Shown here: positions 1 to 6,833 of the stretch, in pieces
Numbering within the stretch: the stretch's first letter is position 1
Layout of the letters: each line of letters begins with the position of its first letter
Source: Anaerolineae bacterium
GTDB lineage: Bacteria; Chloroflexota; Anaerolineae; Aggregatilineales; Phototrophicaceae
Length of the DNA stretch: 10,279 nt
Reading direction: 5' to 3'
Assembly: GCA_014379235.1 (NCBI GenBank)
Contig: JACMMD010000054.1
Span: forward strand, 1-10,279
The notes under the pieces: model-generated
Database searches by the model: none
The model's input: only the letters and a program-made list of their open reading frames with translations
What the model was told of the DNA's origin: nothing
Translations under genes and position numbers: made by a program

Positions 1-688
1 AGAACAGCCCTGATGCCGACATTCGCGCATACATTGGCTGACCATCGAAAGTTGGCGTGAGCATCCCGACGATACAGCCCATCATCGCCGCTTGCAGATA
101 ATGGATGTGCAGCGCAACCATGACCACTAAGACGTTCACGATGAAAGGAAACATCGTGATTTCGATGAGTAGCCAGCGCCCGATGTTGTGCAGAAGCGCC
201 AGCGCCGTTCCGACAAGGGGAAAGTAGAAAATGCGGCTTCGAAACCAGCGCAGCGCCTTGCGCTGGCTGGCGCACCCCTGACAGATTAGCCAGCAAATAC
301 CTAATGCTCCGTCGGGACTGCCCGAGAGCAGTTCGTACATGCCGTTCTGTCGCTGCGCGGCAATCGTCGTGCTGATGAGGTTGGCCCAATTGCCGCCCGT
401 TGATGTGCCATGCAGCAGAATTTCCAGCAGCGCGCCTATAAAAACGCCAAACACGAGGCTGATGGCTAACATCACTAAGAACGATGTGCCTATAGTAAAG
501 GCTGCCACCACCATGAACAGGATGAAAACCACATAGGGAATGGCGCGCCACGGCCAGCGTTTTAGGAAAGTGGGCCGTAGCTGAACTTCGATAGCAGCAC
601 GTCGAACCACTGGATGCTCAGTTGGCGGGCAGCGCATTGCACGCCACAGAGACCACGTTAAGAATCGAGGGGGCCACTTGAATCTCAT
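1..688 (-). CDS. MP6: ABC-2-permease-like polytopic membrane protein, 3' end outside window (partial)
   Basis: Reverse-strand reading from ATG 688 stays open to the window edge (229 codons). It belongs to the tandem membrane-protein family that fills this block. The N-terminus has LTWSLWRAMRCPPTEHPVVRR (residues 10-30), matching the LWxAhxxPPxxHPLYRR segment of its neighbours. Hydrophobic segments lie at about 51-66, 68-92, 155-168 and 177-195. The family loop is present but degraded: AQRQNGMYELL (111-121) replaces ERExGTFDLL, while SPDGALGICW (124-133) is intact. The second signature reads HYLQAAMMGCIVGMLTPT (196-213), with His for the usual Asp. ATG 688 lies 4 bases after the MP5 stop, and no strong ribosome-binding site is seen, consistent with translational coupling. 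The remaining ~90 C-terminal residues should lie left of the window. Family membership is well supported; transport function is inference. Confidence 0.85.
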   Translation of the reverse strand, partial: MRFKWPPRFLTWSLWRAMRCPPTEHPVVRRAAIEVQLRPTFLKRWPWRAIPYVVFILFMVVAAFTIGTSFLVMLAISLVFGVFIGALLEILLHGTSTGGNWANLISTTIAAQRQNGMYELLSGSPDGALGICWLICQGCASQRKALRWFRSRIFYFPLVGTALALLHNIGRWLLIEITMFPFIVNVLVVMVALHIHYLQAAMMGCIVGMLTPTFDGQPMYARMSASGLF

Positions 689-692
689 GGGT

Positions 693-1658
693 TTAAACGT
701 TAGCAGTAGGGCGCGGTCTGGTGCGATACAGTTCGCCAAAGGAATACGGGTCGCTATTGATGGGGGCGTTCAACTGTTCGGTCAGCTTGAGCCACAAAAT
801 TGTCACGATGCCTTCACGAATCAGATAGAACAGCCCGACGCTCAAGATGGCTTGCAGCAGAGTGGCCGCTGCACTATAGATGCCAAGCGCATCAAACAGT
901 CCCGGCAGGACGAAGAAGGCAAAAATCCATGACATCACGTAGGTTGAGGCTTGCAGCCCGACGAAAGCGGCCAGGATCAGCAGGCGGCTGTCGCTGCGGG
1001 CGCTGGCATAAGTTGGCACGAGCATCCCGATCAACGCGCCAAGCACCACCGAATGGACATGATCGAAATAGTAAACCGCGACCAAAGCCGCCGCCGCGAT
1101 AGGGATGGAAAGATAGTCGATATTGCCTGCGTTCCACAGGTTGCACAAGATCAACACTGTCAACACGAGCAGCGCCAACAGCGCGACTCGTGTGAAAACA
1201 GTGTGCTGATTGTCCAAGTCGCGGAATTTCTGGTCGCGGTACATACACGCCACGCAAATCAGCCAGCTTGCACCGAGCGCGCCATCAGGGGCGATGCCGA
1301 GCATGTCAAACGTGCCGCGTTCGCGCTCCCGCGTGATGAACTCGCCCACTTGCAGCGACCAGATCAGCCCGTAGCGTGTGCCGCTCAACAGCACCAGCAG
1401 CAGCGCCGCAAACACCAGCCAGCCGGGACGCACCAAGACCGCGCTGATGACCATAAAGCACGGGCATAAGCCCATCGCCAACACGAAGTACACCGTCGGC
1501 AGCACACGTTCGTTGTACCATTGCGGCAGGCGTAAGCTCGATTCAATGGTGCGCCGGTACAGTGCGTGACGATACGGCGGGTTTCGGACCGCATCCCACA
1601 GCATCCATGAGATGAAGCGTGGACGGTTAAGCGACGCTGGTTTGATAAAGCGGAGCAT
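693..1658 (-). CDS. MP5: ABC-2-permease-like polytopic membrane protein
   Basis: A 321-residue multi-pass membrane protein, fifth of six tandem paralogues. The N-terminal cytoplasmic part carries LWDAVRNPPYRHALYRR (20-36). Hydrophobic segments follow at about 53-75 and 79-95. The loop ERERGTFDML (111-120), then APDGALGASW (123-132) and ACMYRDQKFRDLDNQH (137-152), resembles the cytoplasmic E-GT-LL-SP loop of ABC-2 permeases. More hydrophobic stretches lie at 156-173 and 185-198, then FDHVHSVVLGALIGMLVPT (198-216), 225-252 and 263-280. It ends with the helix REGIVTILWLKLTEQLN (281-297). ATG 1658 was preferred over an upstream GTG at 1685 because it matches paralogue lengths; it overlaps the end of MP4 by about 32 bases. 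ATG 1604 is possible but would remove a conserved lead. No ATP-binding motif is present, so any transport role would need a partner ATPase. Confidence 0.88.
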   Translation of the reverse strand: MLRFIKPASLNRPRFISWMLWDAVRNPPYRHALYRRTIESSLRLPQWYNERVLPTVYFVLAMGLCPCFMVISAVLVRPGWLVFAALLLVLLSGTRYGLIWSLQVGEFITRERERGTFDMLGIAPDGALGASWLICVACMYRDQKFRDLDNQHTVFTRVALLALLVLTVLILCNLWNAGNIDYLSIPIAAAALVAVYYFDHVHSVVLGALIGMLVPTYASARSDSRLLILAAFVGLQASTYVMSWIFAFFVLPGLFDALGIYSAAATLLQAILSVGLFYLIREGIVTILWLKLTEQLNAPINSDPYSFGELYRTRPRPTANV

Positions 1659-2568
1659 GAATGGTGTTCTCGATTTCAGCGGCACTAACGTTCAACTGCG
1701 CGATCAGTCTCAACCATAACACACGAATGATGGCCTCGCGCAAGACATAGAAAAGCCCGACACCGAAGGCGGCCTGAAATATACTCGACGCGGTGGCCTC
1801 AAAGCCAGACCGTTGGGCGACCATCGGCAGAATGAACGCGGCGAACATCCACGCCAACAGGTAAGTAGCGATTTGCAGCGCGAGAAAGCTGGCCATCGAC
1901 AGCAGCCGCGCATCGTTCCGACTTCTCGAATACATCGGAATCAACATACCCAGCAAACAGCCCAAAACGATAGACTGCTTTCCGTCAAGAAAGTAGACCG
2001 CGATTACGGCTAACATAGCCACCGGAATATCCAGCAGCGAACCAAGACTAATCACCCGGCTCATCCACAGGAATATCAGCAGCACGACCACCCACATACT
2101 CAGCGCCGAACGGGTCAGCGCGACGTGTTGGACACCCCATTCGTGTACACGATCCCGGCTGTGAATGACCGCCGTGCAGATCGTCCAGCTTGCGCCGAAA
2201 GCGCCCGTCGGCGCGGTACTCAACAGAGGAAACGTGCCGCGCTCGTATTCGTCTGCGATGAAATGGCTGATCTGCATCGACCACAGCAGTCCGTGACGGG
2301 CGCTGCCAAAAAATATCAGCAGCACCAACAATAGCCCAAGGATGAATCCGCCGCGCTGCACCAATTCGATGGTGATAAGGGCAATGATCGTACACGCGAT
2401 CAGCACCAGAAATATGTAGATAAAGGGCAAAAAGCCGCCGTCCAAGCGTAGCCAAGCGGATAATGCCGTTTGGGTACGTCGATATAGCGGATGATGGATG
2501 GGCTGGATTTGGAGCGCTTTCCACAATCGACCTGTGGTTGTCAGAGGCGGGAGATTTAGAATGTGCAT
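1627..2568 (-). CDS. MP4: ABC-2-permease-like polytopic membrane protein
   Basis: A 313-residue integral membrane protein of the tandem family. GRLWKALQIQPIHHPLYRR (13-31) is the N-terminal family segment. Hydrophobic segments are at about 46-68 and 74-90. DEYERGTFPLL (106-116) with APTGAFGASW (119-128) is the ABC-2-like loop, with Pro in place of Asp. Further hydrophobic segments are at 154-170 and 180-193, then LDGKQSIVLGCLLGMLIP (194-211), 224-250 and 264-278. The C-terminal helix is REAIIRVLWLRLIAQLN (277-293). ATG 2568 was chosen over TTG 2583, since neither has a convincing ribosome-binding site and ATG fits paralogue lengths. This gene is the only family member not tightly packed against its upstream neighbour: 167 bases separate it from MP3, and they hold a palindromic repeat and an apparent paralogue remnant. 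It could be expressed by read-through or from an unseen internal promoter. Confidence 0.88.
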   Translation of the reverse strand: MHILNLPPLTTTGRLWKALQIQPIHHPLYRRTQTALSAWLRLDGGFLPFIYIFLVLIACTIIALITIELVQRGGFILGLLLVLLIFFGSARHGLLWSMQISHFIADEYERGTFPLLSTAPTGAFGASWTICTAVIHSRDRVHEWGVQHVALTRSALSMWVVVLLIFLWMSRVISLGSLLDIPVAMLAVIAVYFLDGKQSIVLGCLLGMLIPMYSRSRNDARLLSMASFLALQIATYLLAWMFAAFILPMVAQRSGFEATASSIFQAAFGVGLFYVLREAIIRVLWLRLIAQLNVSAAEIENTIHAPLYQTSVA

Positions 2569-2572
2569 CACC

Positions 2573-2647
2573 GAACTTTTCAATATGCAGAGCGCGTTTT
2601 AGCCGTTCTACAAGCGTCGCCCACAATATCCTCACTAGTGTAAGAAC
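2573..2647 (-). pseudogene. remnant C-terminus of a lost MP-family paralogue
   Basis: Immediately upstream of MP4, a reverse-strand frame following a TAA (2650-2648) reads VRILWATLVERLKRALHIEK. This matches the family's C-terminal helix: compare IILLWRKLGERLNATTTER in MP3 and IRVLWLRLIAQLNVSAAE in MP4. LW, the following Leu, and ERL keep identical spacing relative to MP3. It sits exactly where the tail of a preceding paralogue would be expected. The rest of that gene is absent; 12 bases upstream lies a palindromic repeat. The frame stays open past the MP4 start with no proper stop. The most likely reading is a seventh paralogue reduced by deletion or recombination. The match is short, so chance similarity is not excluded. 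Confidence 0.55.
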
Positions 2648-2659
2648 TTAAAAGGTTTT

Positions 2660-2717
2660 GTAAGGGCGACCCGAAATTGAGTTCACGTCAGATGTTATTA
2701 AACCGGGTCGCCCCTAC
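2660..2717. repeat. palindromic interspersed repeat with 30-base loop
   Basis: Left arm GTAAGGGCGACCCG (2660-2673) and right arm CGGGTCGCCCCTAC (2704-2717) are inverted repeats matching at 13 of 14 positions, separated by 30 AT-richer bases. It lies in the only real gap of the leftward operon, between MP3 and MP4, beside the apparent paralogue remnant. The arms share GTARGGGCG.../...CCCCTAC ends with the repeat at 9898-9925, which suggests one dispersed family. It could fold as an RNA hairpin and affect operon read-through, or be a small mobile palindrome. There is no T-run, so it is not a classical terminator, and no flanking target duplication was seen. Confidence 0.75.
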
Positions 2718-2735
2718 GTAATCGCAAATTACTAT

Positions 2736-3608
2736 TTACAGGGCCAGTCGCAGCATGTGATCGCGCTCGGTGGTGGTGGCGTTCAGCCGTTCACCGAGCT
2801 TGCGCCACAGCAAAATGATGGCCACTTCACGCACCACGTAGATTATAGCGACACCAAAAAACGCCGCGCCCACGTCGACCAACGGTTCGATGATGCCGTT
2901 CATTTCACGCAGAACAAGCAGCGCCACCGATGTGCCAATGATCGCGGCCAGATAGGCCGCGATTTGGATGATGAGAAACACGGGCAGCGCGAAAAGCTGG
3001 GCTTCAAAGCGGCGGCTGGTGTGCGTTGGGCTGAGGACACCGACCAATACGCCAAGCACCGCGCTTTGAATATGATCGAGGCACAGCGCGGCTACTGCGG
3101 CGAAGGCGTAAGCGATAGGCGCAAATGGGGCAACGCGCACATAATCCGGCGAAAGCTGAATACCGAACCAGATCATCAGCGGCACGGCCAAAAACAGGCG
3201 AATCGACCAGATATGCTGTTCGTTCAGCCGTCGAAACGCGCCATTACGGTGAATACAGGCCATACTCATCGTCCAACAGATACCGAGCGGGCCGGGTGGT
3301 GATATGGCCAACACATCATAGGTGCCGAATTCCTGTTCGCTGGCAATCGTCGCGCTGACATCGAGCGCCCATATCAACCCTAACACCGTTCCACTCAGCA
3401 GCAGCGTAGCGATCAGGATCGGCGTATTCATCAGCGCCGGCCACAATATGGCGCAGATATACAGCGCGAGGACACCGACCCACGAGACCCAACCAGCCAA
3501 ATGACGCTGCGGGCGATCATCGTTGAATTGGTCACGATCATGCATACGCCGGAACAACGGATGATTATTGGGGGCGTTGCACAGCGCTATCCACAGCTTG
3601 CGCGTCAT
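2736..3608 (-). CDS. MP3: ABC-2-permease-like polytopic membrane protein
   Basis: At 290 residues this is the shortest complete family member. The start at ATG 3608 is set by a 4-base ATGA overlap with the MP2 stop; the open frame upstream of it has no family similarity. KLWIALCNAPNNHPLFRR (4-21) is the N-terminal segment. Hydrophobic segments are at about 41-58 and 62-80. EQEFGTYDVL (91-100), SPPGPLGICW (103-112) and ACIHRNGAFRRLNEQH (117-132) form the ABC-2-like loop region. Later hydrophobic stretches are at 136-150 and 160-177, then LDHIQSAVLGVLVGVLSPT (177-195), 205-233 and 245-258. The tail is REVAIILLWRKLGERLN (260-276). It likely works with the other MPs in one membrane assembly; the substrate is unknown and no ATPase motif is present. 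Confidence 0.88.
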   Translation of the reverse strand: MTRKLWIALCNAPNNHPLFRRMHDRDQFNDDRPQRHLAGWVSWVGVLALYICAILWPALMNTPILIATLLLSGTVLGLIWALDVSATIASEQEFGTYDVLAISPPGPLGICWTMSMACIHRNGAFRRLNEQHIWSIRLFLAVPLMIWFGIQLSPDYVRVAPFAPIAYAFAAVAALCLDHIQSAVLGVLVGVLSPTHTSRRFEAQLFALPVFLIIQIAAYLAAIIGTSVALLVLREMNGIIEPLVDVGAAFFGVAIIYVVREVAIILLWRKLGERLNATTTERDHMLRLAL

Positions 3609-4606
3609 AGCTCGATTATCACCTCGCGGGTGTTGGATTTCGGCGCAGGCGGCGGGGGCGGTGGGTCGAGCGCCGGAAGCAGCGCCGGAATAGCTCGTAT
3701 GAGTGCGGCGTCGGGGTGCTTGGCTTCGGCGTTCAGTCGGCGGGCCAACAGCCACCACAGTATGTCAATGATGATCTCGTGAAAAAGATAGAACAGCGCC
3801 ACATACAGCGGCGGCAGCAGCGCTTGAACGTACCATTCACTGCCTGCTAAGGCATCGAACAAGCGCGGCACAGCCAACATCGCGCCAGCGAACAGCAGGT
3901 AGATGCTGATCTTGAGAAACAGAAACGCGCCGGAAGCCCACAGGCGCGCATCCAAACGGGTCGGCGCAATCGTTGGGATGCTCATGCCAACGAGGATGCT
4001 CATCACCGCCGACTGCACATAGTCGAAGTAAAACAGGGGCAGCAGCGCTATCAAGTAGAGAATTTGAACAGTACGTTCTTCGCGCTCCGGGCTGGAAAGC
4101 ACCACAAAGATAATCAGTACGCCCACCAGCAGCGGGCCTCGCCATGAACCTACTGGCTGAAAATCCGCGATACGCTGTAACGCTTGATCCCGATTCAAGC
4201 AGCCTGTTCCCAAGGCCCACGCTGCGCCGAGTGGGCCGGGTGGCGACAGGCACAGCAGATCGAACGCGCCGCTTTCGCGTTCGCTGGCGATCTCGACGCT
4301 GACTGCCGAAGTCCACAACGTGCCATACGCGATAGAGCCGTAAATCAGCAAGAATAGACCAGCGGGAATGGCCAAAGAGATGACAAAAAATAGCTGCTTC
4401 AGAGCGGGCAGCAGGTGAGCCGATAACAGCAGCACGGCATAAAACACGACCAGTGCAATCACCAGCGTGATGCCTGCGCGCCTGCCAAATGTTTGAACAC
4501 GCTGCGCTGCACGGCGAAAGATTGGACTGTCAACCGGCGGATGCTTCATGGCATTCCACAGAGTCCACGTCAGCATGAGGGGCAAGTTTAAACGTCGGCG
4601 TGTCAT
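3605..4606 (-). CDS. MP2: ABC-2-permease-like polytopic membrane protein with polyproline tail
   Basis: A 333-residue family member. MLTWTLWNAMKHPPVDSPIF (11-30) is the N-terminal segment. Hydrophobic stretches lie at about 46-66 and 72-93. The loop reads ERESGAFDLL (109-118) with SPPGPLGAAW (121-130) and GCLNRDQALQR (135-145); Ala replaces the Thr of the usual GT. Later hydrophobic segments are at 157-171 and 181-194, then FDYVQSAVMSILVGMSIPT (194-212), 223-246 and 262-276. The helix HEIIIDILWWLLARRLN (276-292) ends the conserved part. A C-terminal extension with six consecutive prolines (315-320) and a charged end is unlike the other members and may be a flexible or protein-binding tail. 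Both ends overlap neighbours by 4 bases (ATGA), which fixes the start at 4606 and suggests coupled translation with MP1 and MP3. Confidence 0.9.
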   Translation of the reverse strand: MTRRRLNLPLMLTWTLWNAMKHPPVDSPIFRRAAQRVQTFGRRAGITLVIALVVFYAVLLLSAHLLPALKQLFFVISLAIPAGLFLLIYGSIAYGTLWTSAVSVEIASERESGAFDLLCLSPPGPLGAAWALGTGCLNRDQALQRIADFQPVGSWRGPLLVGVLIIFVVLSSPEREERTVQILYLIALLPLFYFDYVQSAVMSILVGMSIPTIAPTRLDARLWASGAFLFLKISIYLLFAGAMLAVPRLFDALAGSEWYVQALLPPLYVALFYLFHEIIIDILWWLLARRLNAEAKHPDAALIRAIPALLPALDPPPPPPAPKSNTREVIIEL

Positions 4607-5553
4607 CGGGGAGACAATCGCTTCGGCTGTGTGGACAACGGCGAATGCAGTTGCGGCAGTCCGGTTAGCGCGATAGCCGTGCTGCGGTCAACGTTGAGCG
4701 CGTCGGCCAGCGCCAGCCATAGCCCGATGACGATGACTTCGCGCATTCCGCAGAAGATCAGCAAGCGCAGAGCCGCGAGGCTGAGGTCAGCGACGATGCC
4801 AGTAATGCCTGCGCCCTCGTACAGGGCTGACAGCGCGTGAAAACCGATGAGCCACGTCAGCACGTAAACGCTGACCTGAGCGAACAGAAAGCTGCCAACT
4901 GCCCAAACTCGCGCATCGAATGGATCAGTTGTGCGCGTTGGCATCAGCAGCCCGATTAGTACAGCGATGACCACCGATTGAATAAAATCTACGTAGAAAG
5001 CGGCCACGACGATCAAGCCATAGCTGGAAATATACAGCCATGAGGGTACTCCGCCGTAGAAACCGGGATCGTCCGCGAGGAAAAGCGCAAGGAAGATCAC
5101 TAGTCCCGCAGCGGCCATCGACAGTGTGGCCTTTTGGGCGTAGAGACTATGCAAATGCCCTTCACGATCTAAGCGCGCCGAAGCCATGACACGGCATACA
5201 CCGAACGCCCCTGATGGTGATAAACACAGCAGGTCGAACGTTCCGCGCTGGCGTTCAGTGGCTACGCGGCTGGCGATGGTGACGGCCCAAAACGCGCCGA
5301 AAAATGTTCCTGAGCCGATGAAGTAAATTAGCAGCAAAACGGGCGCGACCATCAGCAGCGTAAAGGGCAGCAGCCATTGTAAGCGCGGGAAAAAGATACC
5401 GCCGCAGCCCGATACAAACATGATGAACAAAACAGTGAGCCATAGGCGATGACGCAAGGCGGGAGAAAGTGAGTACGATGTCACGCCGCGTTGGTAGAGT
5501 GGATGGTCAAGGGGCGGTTGGCGCAGCAACCGCCACAGACGCCATGTACTCAT
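4603..5553 (-). CDS. MP1: ABC-2-permease-like polytopic membrane protein
   Basis: A 316-residue protein, first of the six tandem paralogues. ATG 5553 was chosen because it gives a 4-base ATGA overlap with the propeller gene stop, as at the next two junctions, and because STWRLWRLLRQPPLDHPLYQ (2-21) then forms the family N-terminus. An ATG at 5571 would add six residues. Hydrophobic segments are at about 38-56 and 61-82. ERQRGTFDLL (100-109) followed by SPSGAFGVCR (112-121) is the ABC-2-like cytoplasmic loop. Further stretches are at 145-160 and 173-188, then VDFIQSVVIAVLIGLLMPT (188-206), 217-240 and 254-270. The conserved helix is REVIVIGLWLALADALN (271-287), followed by a short Pro/Ser-rich basic tail. 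The role is inferred to be a permease-like subunit of a multi-subunit membrane complex; family membership is clear, function is not. Confidence 0.9.
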   Translation of the reverse strand: MSTWRLWRLLRQPPLDHPLYQRGVTSYSLSPALRHRLWLTVLFIMFVSGCGGIFFPRLQWLLPFTLLMVAPVLLLIYFIGSGTFFGAFWAVTIASRVATERQRGTFDLLCLSPSGAFGVCRVMASARLDREGHLHSLYAQKATLSMAAAGLVIFLALFLADDPGFYGGVPSWLYISSYGLIVVAAFYVDFIQSVVIAVLIGLLMPTRTTDPFDARVWAVGSFLFAQVSVYVLTWLIGFHALSALYEGAGITGIVADLSLAALRLLIFCGMREVIVIGLWLALADALNVDRSTAIALTGLPQLHSPLSTQPKRLSPR

Positions 5554-6776
5554 GTCGGTGGCAGCCCCCATGCTACCGGATCGGCGGTGCCGTAGGCCGG
5601 ATAAATGCCGTTGCTGAGTTCGGTGAAAACGCCCGTCGTGGTATCCAACGCCAGCAGTAAATAGCCTTTATCGTCACCGGGAACGTTGCCGCCAAACGCG
5701 AGGTGCGTGCTGTCCGGCGACCACACGATGCGCGGCGGGTTCGGGCTGTGTTCGGTGGTGCTGTAGCCGCAGTATTTTTGCACGTCGCCAGTGGCTATGT
5801 TCAGAACATGGATGATGGCGTTGCCTGTATTGCCGACCACATCGGGGCCGATCAGTTCGATGACCCAGAAGGCGATGCGGGTGCTGTTCGGCGACCAACT
5901 CAACTGACCAACAGCGCGCCCGTTGATACGTGATGCGCCGTAAGTGTCGTAAAGATGCGTCCATTGAGTCGGCGTTGGCGGATCATCGGCGGGACGGATG
6001 CCCCAAATCTCGCTGCCCCAATTGCTCACACTGTCATCAAAGGGGCCGGACGCGACATAGGCTAACGATGCGCCATCCGGTGACCATGCCGCCGCGTCGA
6101 AGTAGGGCAATGCTACACCGAGCGGGATGCGCTGTTCAGCGATGCCTTGCAAGCCGCGAGTTTCGAGGTTCGATAGGTAGCGCGTGAAATCATCGCCTTG
6201 CTGTTCGATGGCTAATCCCCAGCGCCCGCCGGGTTGAATCGAGAGGACGCTGTTGACACTCAGGTATTCGCGGTTAGCATTGTCGCTTTCAGGTTGAAGA
6301 TAGGCTTCGTGTCCCGGTGTCCACACCAGCAGCGTATCTGGATTCCACCACTCGACGTCGTTGGCATACAGCACGAGATCGGTGCGTTCTGTGCCATCCA
6401 GTCGCATTTTGCCATAGGCGCTGTTCTGCGAGTTCAAAAATGTCACCCACTGCGAATCCGGCGAGAGACGGCAGTTCGCGCCGCACGGGTACGTATCCGG
6501 CAGGGGATAGCGTGCATTGTTGCCGATGTTGTAAACCCACATGCTGGCGCGATCAAACGAGGCCAGCACGATTCCGTCCGGCTCAAACTCGGCTGTCCAC
6601 GCGGCGATACCTGTGCCGGGGCAGATGTCGGTCACGCTGTAGGGGGCAGCCAGCACGGAAGCATCGGGCGAGTATGCGGCCAGCAGCGCCAATACGCCGA
6701 ATATGAACAAGACGATCATCCAGCGTGAATACAACTTGTGTACAAAAGCTAACAAGGTGCGCGCAGACAGGCGCAT
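5550..6776 (-). CDS. TolB/WD40-like beta-propeller protein with N-terminal membrane anchor or signal
   Basis: A 408-residue protein from ATG 6776. A basic start is followed by a hydrophobic segment at about 20-36 and an Ala-rich stretch (SVLAAPYS, about 40-47) that could be a signal-peptide cleavage site or mark an anchor, so the bulk should be outside the cytoplasm. The body has PD40/TolB-type blade motifs: LSPDSQWVTF (104-113), AWSPDGASLAYVASG (230-244), SWSPNSTRIAFW (293-304) and VWSPDSTHLAFGG (351-363), which indicate a beta-propeller. Four cysteines fall in the mature part. Such propellers usually mediate protein or ligand binding. An alternative TTG start at 6827, with GAGG 4 bases ahead, would place the gene 6 bases after the upstream gene and add 17 residues; the choice is unresolved. 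The 4-base overlap with MP1 ties it to the membrane-protein array, perhaps as its extracytoplasmic partner. Confidence 0.85.
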   Translation of the reverse strand: MRLSARTLLAFVHKLYSRWMIVLFIFGVLALLAAYSPDASVLAAPYSVTDICPGTGIAAWTAEFEPDGIVLASFDRASMWVYNIGNNARYPLPDTYPCGANCRLSPDSQWVTFLNSQNSAYGKMRLDGTERTDLVLYANDVEWWNPDTLLVWTPGHEAYLQPESDNANREYLSVNSVLSIQPGGRWGLAIEQQGDDFTRYLSNLETRGLQGIAEQRIPLGVALPYFDAAAWSPDGASLAYVASGPFDDSVSNWGSEIWGIRPADDPPTPTQWTHLYDTYGASRINGRAVGQLSWSPNSTRIAFWVIELIGPDVVGNTGNAIIHVLNIATGDVQKYCGYSTTEHSPNPPRIVWSPDSTHLAFGGNVPGDDKGYLLLALDTTTGVFTELSNGIYPAYGTADPVAWGLPPT

Positions 6777-6833
6777 TCGGGTGGGGTACCTTTCAACAAT
6801 CAGACTTGAGGGTTTAGGATACCGCAAAGTACC

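Noticed and set aside
951..1469. Plus-strand open frame of 172 codons antisense to MP5
   Set aside because: Composition rich in Gln, Arg and His with no domain, and it lies wholly opposite a well-supported membrane protein; an antisense shadow.
2048..2635. Minus-strand open frame of 195 codons overlapping MP4
   Set aside because: Only its first ~20 residues resemble the family C-terminus; the rest is an out-of-frame shadow of MP4. Kept only as a short remnant.
3650..3672. G-rich run (possible G-quadruplex)
   Set aside because: It is the complement of the proline codons in the MP2 tail; the G-runs are irregular and coding explains them.
3609..3758. N-terminal 50-residue extension of MP3
   Set aside because: Arg/Pro/Ala-rich with no family similarity, inside MP2 coding sequence; the ATGA overlap at 3608 gives a better start.
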